This document shows, piece by piece, positions 58,666 through 64,000 of a stretch of DNA of 64,000 nucleotides. The number at the start of each line of letters is the position of its first letter. The stretch's first letter is position 1. The notes beneath the pieces are model-generated. The model was not told the DNA's origin. It ran no database searches and saw only the letters and a program-made list of their open reading frames with translations. Origin of the DNA: Lathyrus oleraceus (Eukaryota; Streptophyta; Magnoliopsida; Fabales; Fabaceae); contig NC_066584.1 of NCBI RefSeq assembly GCF_024323335.1, forward strand, positions 233,025,494 to 233,089,493. Direction: 5' to 3'. The position numbers were made by a program, and so were the translations under genes.

Positions 58666-59318
58666 CATGAACGGATCAACCATGAATCAAGGGTTTGTTG
58701 CAAGTCACGAGCATGGAGTCTCGGTTAAGAACCACCCAAAGGGAATGTACTAAGGTTTAAACCTGCCAGACATGTTCTACAAGAGGTTCCCATAGTCATC
58801 ATCCCATCTTTCGGATATTATCGGATAAATGACTACTCGTATTCCAAAAATATTCTCAAGAGAGACTCTTATGAGTGCAGTATCGCGTAACAATCGTATC
58901 AAATCTTACACTTGAACGACTTTCACACTACATCCTAAGAATAGGCCAAGATGGGCTTGGTAAACTAAGGTCCTTGGCTTCTAAGGTCTATATTGGAAGG
59001 AATAATTTCTAACCACAACTTACTCGTGTGACATTATTGATCCCATAATGACCTCCACCATATGAATGGACTTGCAAGTCAACTTGCTAAGGAATAACTC
59101 CACACAAGTCAACAAGACTACGCCATTCTCCTATCCTAAGTACACTCGAGTCCGGGTATAGAAGTCGTCTCACAAAGATCACCAAGCATACAAGGAATTA
59201 ATATCAAGCAATTCAATCATTACATACAATACAGTAATCCCAAATTGCACAAAAATATGTCACAAGACAATACAATACAACAAGCATGAAAAGTTGGCAA
59301 AATCCACTAGGAAAATCT

Positions 59319-59336
59319 TCCCTAGCAGAGTCGCCA
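59319..59336 (-). other. Element E primer-binding site
   Basis: Minus strand TGGCGACTCTGCTAGGGA, one G-to-A change from B's PBS, six bases from the LTR. Confidence 0.9.
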
Positions 59337-59342
59337 CTTTCC

Positions 59343-62300
59343 TGTAGCGGGGTATTCGTTACCATTAGAGATATTGACTAAATCCAAGGTAAACCATACA
59401 AGTCGAGTCGCCACCGCACTTCTATTTATCCAAGGGAATGGTTAGAAAGCGAACAAAAACCTAATAGTTTTAACAAAAACTAGTAAAAGAAACAGAGATC
59501 GGGATAAGGGGGTTGGTTATGCAATGGGAAAGTGTTAGGCACCCAAAACATCCTAGGTACTCCTAGGGAGCCCTTTTCACATTTGTTGTAAGGTTGATAT
59601 TTTTGTGAAAAAAAATTATTTGTGCAAACATGATTGAAGAGATGAGAAGAGAATATACAAGTTAATTACATTTTGTGTTTGTATGGATAAACCCATTGCC
59701 TACGTACCATCTTATAAAAGATTAGGATCAAAACCTCGTAGTTCGGGGGTAAAAATCTCAAAATGAGTTGGTGAATTGATTGGTCCAAAAGCCTTAAGGT
59801 CTTTTGTTATCCAAGGGAGAAAACTCAACCTAAAATCACAAATCCACCATGTGAGGAGAACTTCAACATGCTAGTGAGGGGTTAACCATATAATAAGCAT
59901 AGAAGACTCATTGTCCATCACTAAGGATATAGGTGAGTATTACGTCTACCTCAAGGATAACTCAAACCTAATAGCTAAAGGTTATGAAAAGTTTTGATTA
60001 AAAGAGTGGCCATTGAAACCACAAAAAAAGGTATTTGAATGAGTGGTATTTACCAGTGAAAAGTATTTACAAAGTATGGTCAAAGTTGACTTAAAGATTC
60101 AATTCAAAATAAGTGTTATGAAAAGAAAGTTTGAAAATCAAAAGCATAAGGCTTAGGTCTCTAATGTTTGAAAACAATGGTTAAATGTTTGCACAAAAAG
60201 TTTTGGCTTGGGTTAGAATGGAGAGAAGAAGAAGAAGGGCTAAGTCCTAAGTAAACAAAAAAGAAAAGGGATGAAGAATTAAAACCACAATGGAGTTCCT
60301 CTCTTGAGATCATATTGATGATCCAAGTAGCTCCCATCCTTTGGAATAAGCAACCACAAAGCATAAGCAACCAAACAAGTATCATAAGAGATTCTCAATG
60401 CATCTTGTATCTTCCACTTAGATGAACATGGTAATGATCCTCCAATTAAGCTCATAGAGTCCCTTAGTCACAAAAGCACACACATCAAAAGTTCCATGAA
60501 GCAAAAACAAGAATGGATACGAGTGAGTTTAGAGATTTGGTCCTTCTAATCCATCTTCATCATTAAGATCCTTTTACTCCAATTTTGCATAAGGAAGGTC
60601 CTAGAATCTAAGTCCAAATCTCCATTTTTTGCATAGGGGAAGTCCTAGAAACTAAGTCCATTTCTTTGCATTTGGTCCACAACAATCAAAAACAAAAACA
60701 CAAGTACAATAATATATACATAATTATGTGCTCAAGTGAGCAAAAGGCAAATGGCATTAACATAAGCATGTGCTCAAGTGAGCAAAGAGAAAAGCAAATG
60801 GATAATATGTGCAAGAATCATAAATTGCATAAAAAGTAAATGGCATAAAGTAAATGTTAATTGTCAATAGTTAGTGTTAGTAGTTAGTGTGCCATAAGGC
60901 AAATTTAGCGCCATGTTAAGCAATCGTAACTGGACTTATGTAGAAGTCACAACTATCTGAGGCCGGTCAATAATAATGTAGGCAACATACACAAGTTAGG
61001 AGTCTTGATTAGTGAACCAAGTCCCAACAACTTGCCATGCCAAAAAAGAAAACGAGAAATGATCTTGTATTGGTTTAAGCCTTTTGCATGATTTAGAAGA
61101 CAACCTATCCTTAATGCAAAGCCATTCACTTGATCAATTGATTAAGATGAATTAGATTTGAATCAAGGAAGGTTAAGTCTCCCTAATCAATGCCAACTTA
61201 TCAACCTTCAACACATTGATCAAAAAGAAAAGAAGTAGAAGAAGAAGAAGGAGGAGATGGATAAGAGAAATGGAAATGGAAAAATTAAAGTGCATTAAAT
61301 GAAACACAATATACCAATCCCCATATGTTGACCAATAACATTGAAAGTCAAGGTCAAACAATCAAAAACAGAAGTGAGATGAAGATTGAGAGTCAAGAAA
61401 TGAATAAACTATTTTTGGCATTTTTTAATATTAAAAATAAACTTGAATTAAAGTAAAAGAAGAGGTCAAACTTCAAAATTACTTCAAATCAACCTTGGAA
61501 GGTCCAAGTAATTTATCCCAAGCTCAACAAGGTCAAACAAAGTTTGACAAAAAATTTCAGCATTTTTAAAAGTCAGAAACTATTTTTAATCAATTAAAAA
61601 TGAATAAAAATAACCTAATTGAACTAAAATCTCAAATAAATCTCAAATCAATTCAAAAATTGATGAGAATATTTTTCATAGATCCATCATCATTCAAATA
61701 GGTTAGGAAAATATTTTTGCATTTTTTGAATATCAAAAACTATTTAAAATGAATTAAAAATAACCAGAAAAGAGAAAATTCACAAAAAATATCAAATGAC
61801 AAAATAAAAAATATTAAAAATCAGAAATAGAAACTAGAATTTATTTGGGAAATAATGCAATTGGTCCCATAATTTTTGGATAAAAAATGAGAGAGATATG
61901 CATTTTTGAAATAAAAGGAATTTAAGAAAATAAAAACAGAAATTATAAAATGCAAAAAAAGGAGGAGCGTTGGATCTGAGCTCATTAATTGAGCTGGCAG
62001 ATCACAGGCTCCTAAGGCGCACGCCTATGGTGATCCTCAGTCAAAGCACGCACATGTGAAACAATAGAAAGTCATAACAAGCAATGGCTAAGATTCAATC
62101 TGGGAAATAGATCCAATGGCCAGGATTCAAACTGGAGATGATGAAGCCACCGGAGCCACCGTCTTCTCCGGTGAGCTTCAGGATTCCGGTTAGGGAGAGA
62201 ATCCTGCAGCATTTCAGGTTGAATTGGCTGTGTGAAATGGAGGGAATGAGGCCTCTATTTATAGAGAAAGTGGCAAGGAGAGTGTGAGTAATCCGTGTGC

Positions 62301-63780
62301 ATGGCATGTGAAGCTTCATTGCATGGGCTTGCATGATCATGCACAAGGCCCAAAAATAATGCCAAATGAATTCTGAATACCAGCCAGATGGAAATGGACG
62401 AGTGAAATGCAAAGGCAATTGCTCATGTAGCAAGATTTCAAGTGAATTCTCCATTTGTACCATAAAATTCATCTCTTCGAAAGTACCATTTAGAAAATCC
62501 AAGCATAGGCATATGGGTAATGGTTGGAAAGGTCTTGATGTAAGGAACAATTGTTATGTTGGTAAAAAATCCATTTGGAATGTGGAAATTTATGAAATTT
62601 GAGTTTAAAGTGTGATGTGCAAAACATGTCAAGGCAAGGTTTCTAAAATTGGCCAACTTTCAAGCCCTTCTGTTTTGATGATGCAAGCTTCAAATGAAAA
62701 AACCTACAACATCAAAGTTGTATATCTTTTCAAGAAAATCAAAATGGACTTAATTTTTACATCATTTGGATTTTTGATGAAAGACTTATGGGCTCTTGAA
62801 GTTGGACTTTTTTGACTTTTAATGCATTTGTCCCAAAAGGACCTAAAATGTCTTGCATTATCACATGTATTTATTTTAGGATTTTGAAACTTTGTTCAAC
62901 ATAACATTTGAATTAGACATCTCAAGATTTCCAATGCATTTGATCCCATATGAAAATCATAAAAAATGAAAGAGTTGTGTCCTTGGGAAGTTGACCCAAA
63001 ATTAGGGTTTCAGTCAAAATGACCTATAATGTATGGGAATGGCAGATGGTTTTCGAAGCTTCAAATCAAATTTTGATGAACATGAAAGTTGTTCATATTG
63101 TCTGTAAAAACATTTTTGCTTTTGGAACCATCTCCATTTGACCAACACATAAAAAGTTAGGTCTCAGTGCATTTCAAAATAGTCAGGTGAATTGACTGAT
63201 CAACTTCTCAAGTCCACAACTCATACCTTGATAAATTGATGATTGAGGATATTCAAATAAGTTCAAATATGCATTAAATGATGAATTAAAGAACTTACCT
63301 TGATTGTATTTGACCATGGACTGAGGTTGCTTCATGAGCAAGGCATTGTGGTGCACAGATGAATTAGGGTTTCCCTGGGGAACAAACCTCAAATCCTTTG
63401 ACTTGCTTTGATAAAAAATGATGAATTGAGATACTAGGGAGGCATATTTGATGGATGAGAGCTTTGGGGACCATTACCATGCTTGCTATCATCTCTTCTT
63501 GACCATGTCTTTGTACCAATGATCTCCGAGAAGCTTTGGACTTTGTGATTGCTCAAGCTACAAACACAAGATGTTAGTGACCTATTTTTGTGCTTTTGGT
63601 TAGTAAACAAAATGAGAAAAGCAATGATATACAATTCAAGCATGCTTGGTGATCTCAAACCACTCACAAGAGATCCCACCCAAGGGCAAAGGGAACCAAG
63701 ATGCTAATGATCCTTGAGGCTATGCAAATGAAATGTTATGATGCCATGAGGGATCTTAGGGACAAAATTGGGGTCTTACA
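59343..63780 (-). repeat. Element E 5' LTR (4.44 kb, with a 455-bp deletion)
   Basis: Same ends as the 3' LTR. At 62189 'attccgg' is joined to 'ttaggg', lacking the segment present at 44816-45270 in the other LTR. The lost part lies downstream of the TATA box in the transcribed leader. Confidence 0.95.
62255..62263 (-). promoter_or_regulatory. TATA box of element E 5' LTR
   Basis: Minus strand TATAAATAG followed by 'aggcctcattcc'. This should be the promoter of the full-length transcript of E. Confidence 0.75.
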
Positions 63781-63785
63781 ACAAT
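63781..63785 (+). repeat. Target-site duplication of element E, right copy
   Basis: ACAAT directly after the LTR end ..GTCTTACA. Confidence 0.95.
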
Positions 63786-64000
63786 GAAATAAGACTCAAC
63801 CCTATGAGGATATAACTCAAGGGAGAAATTCCATCCCAGTACATATTTTTGGGAGGAAACTGAAACAACAATCATCCACGAGGATATAACTCAGTGGGGA
63901 ATATGGAAGAAAGGATAGACACTTTCTGCCTGTGAGGCTGACTCTATATGGAGAGATTAGACACAAACATCTGCTTGGGGAAAAATATACCACCAAATAG
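63781..64000 (-). mobile_element. Element D 3'UTR, continued after element E
   Basis: 'gaggatataactcaa', 'cacgaggatataactcagtggggaat' and 'gacactttctgcctg' match E's own 3'UTR near 48310-48425, as expected for the homologous part of D. The element continues beyond the window. Confidence 0.9.

Larger units (their letters stand above)
58427..59318 (-). other. Element E leader (PBS to ORF1)
   Basis: About 0.9 kb, similar to B's leader, without a long frame. It holds the 16-bp hairpin 58585-58665. Confidence 0.6.
41972..63780 (-). mobile_element. Ogre-type element E, full length (21.8 kb)
   Basis: Both LTRs, PBS, leader, ORF1, gag-pro, intron, pol, 3'UTR and a 5-bp duplication ACAAT are present on the minus strand. 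It sits in D's 3'UTR, so it is younger than D. Disabling lesions seen: TGA at codon 3 of ORF1, one base lost in an A-run after the protease, TAG and TGA in RT, and one base lost near the integrase end. It is close to the 20-25 kb size known for pea Ogre. Confidence 0.96.

Overview
The window is nuclear DNA of a plant, most probably a legume of the pea/vetch/lentil group. It is AT-rich and gene-poor, and about five sixths of it consists of nested Ogre-type (Ty3/gypsy, Tat lineage) LTR retrotransposons. The Ogre signature is an extra ORF1 before gag, LTRs of 4.4-4.9 kb, a spliceable intron between protease and reverse transcriptase, a second (archaeal-type) RNase H, and a primer-binding site TGGCGACTCTGCTGGGGA that fits a tRNA-Arg primer. 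Only one ordinary gene is visible.

Layout. 1-950: LTR-like fragment with a TATA box. 1137-3849: minus-strand Ty1/copia remnant in which gag is fused to the end of RT/RNase H. 4137-6125: Mutator-like DNA element with degenerate inverted ends and a perfect 9-bp target duplication. 6540-9553: a two-exon leucine-rich-repeat receptor-like pseudokinase gene. 10104-10456: broken fragment of a copper P1B-ATPase gene. 10677 to the right edge: a three-level nest of Ogre elements.

The nest. Element A (plus strand, oldest, starts at 10677) has its RT interrupted by element B (22466-33484, plus strand, 5-bp duplication CCAAT) and its integrase interrupted by element D (minus strand, starts at 35572 and runs off the window). 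D's 3' untranslated region is interrupted by element E (41972-63780, minus strand, 21.8 kb, 5-bp duplication ACAAT). E is the most complete copy: LTR-PBS-leader-ORF1-gag-pro-intron-RT-RH-aRH-INT-3'UTR-LTR, with a handful of nonsense and frameshift lesions. B is a short deletion derivative: most of gag-pro and the RT-to-integrase block are gone, its LTRs have a different core, and ORF1 is its only intact long frame.

The most interesting unexplained structure is non-coding and recurs in separate copies: (1) an inverted repeat bracketing ORF1 in A, B and E; (2) a 14-16 bp leader hairpin upstream of ORF1 with compensating changes; (3) a run of three similar hairpins just after the integrase stop; (4) families of short hairpins with constant loops and co-varying stems in the hypervariable 3' region, interspersed with many copies of a motif matching the complement of the PBS. 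Together these suggest a structured RNA architecture in this Ogre family.
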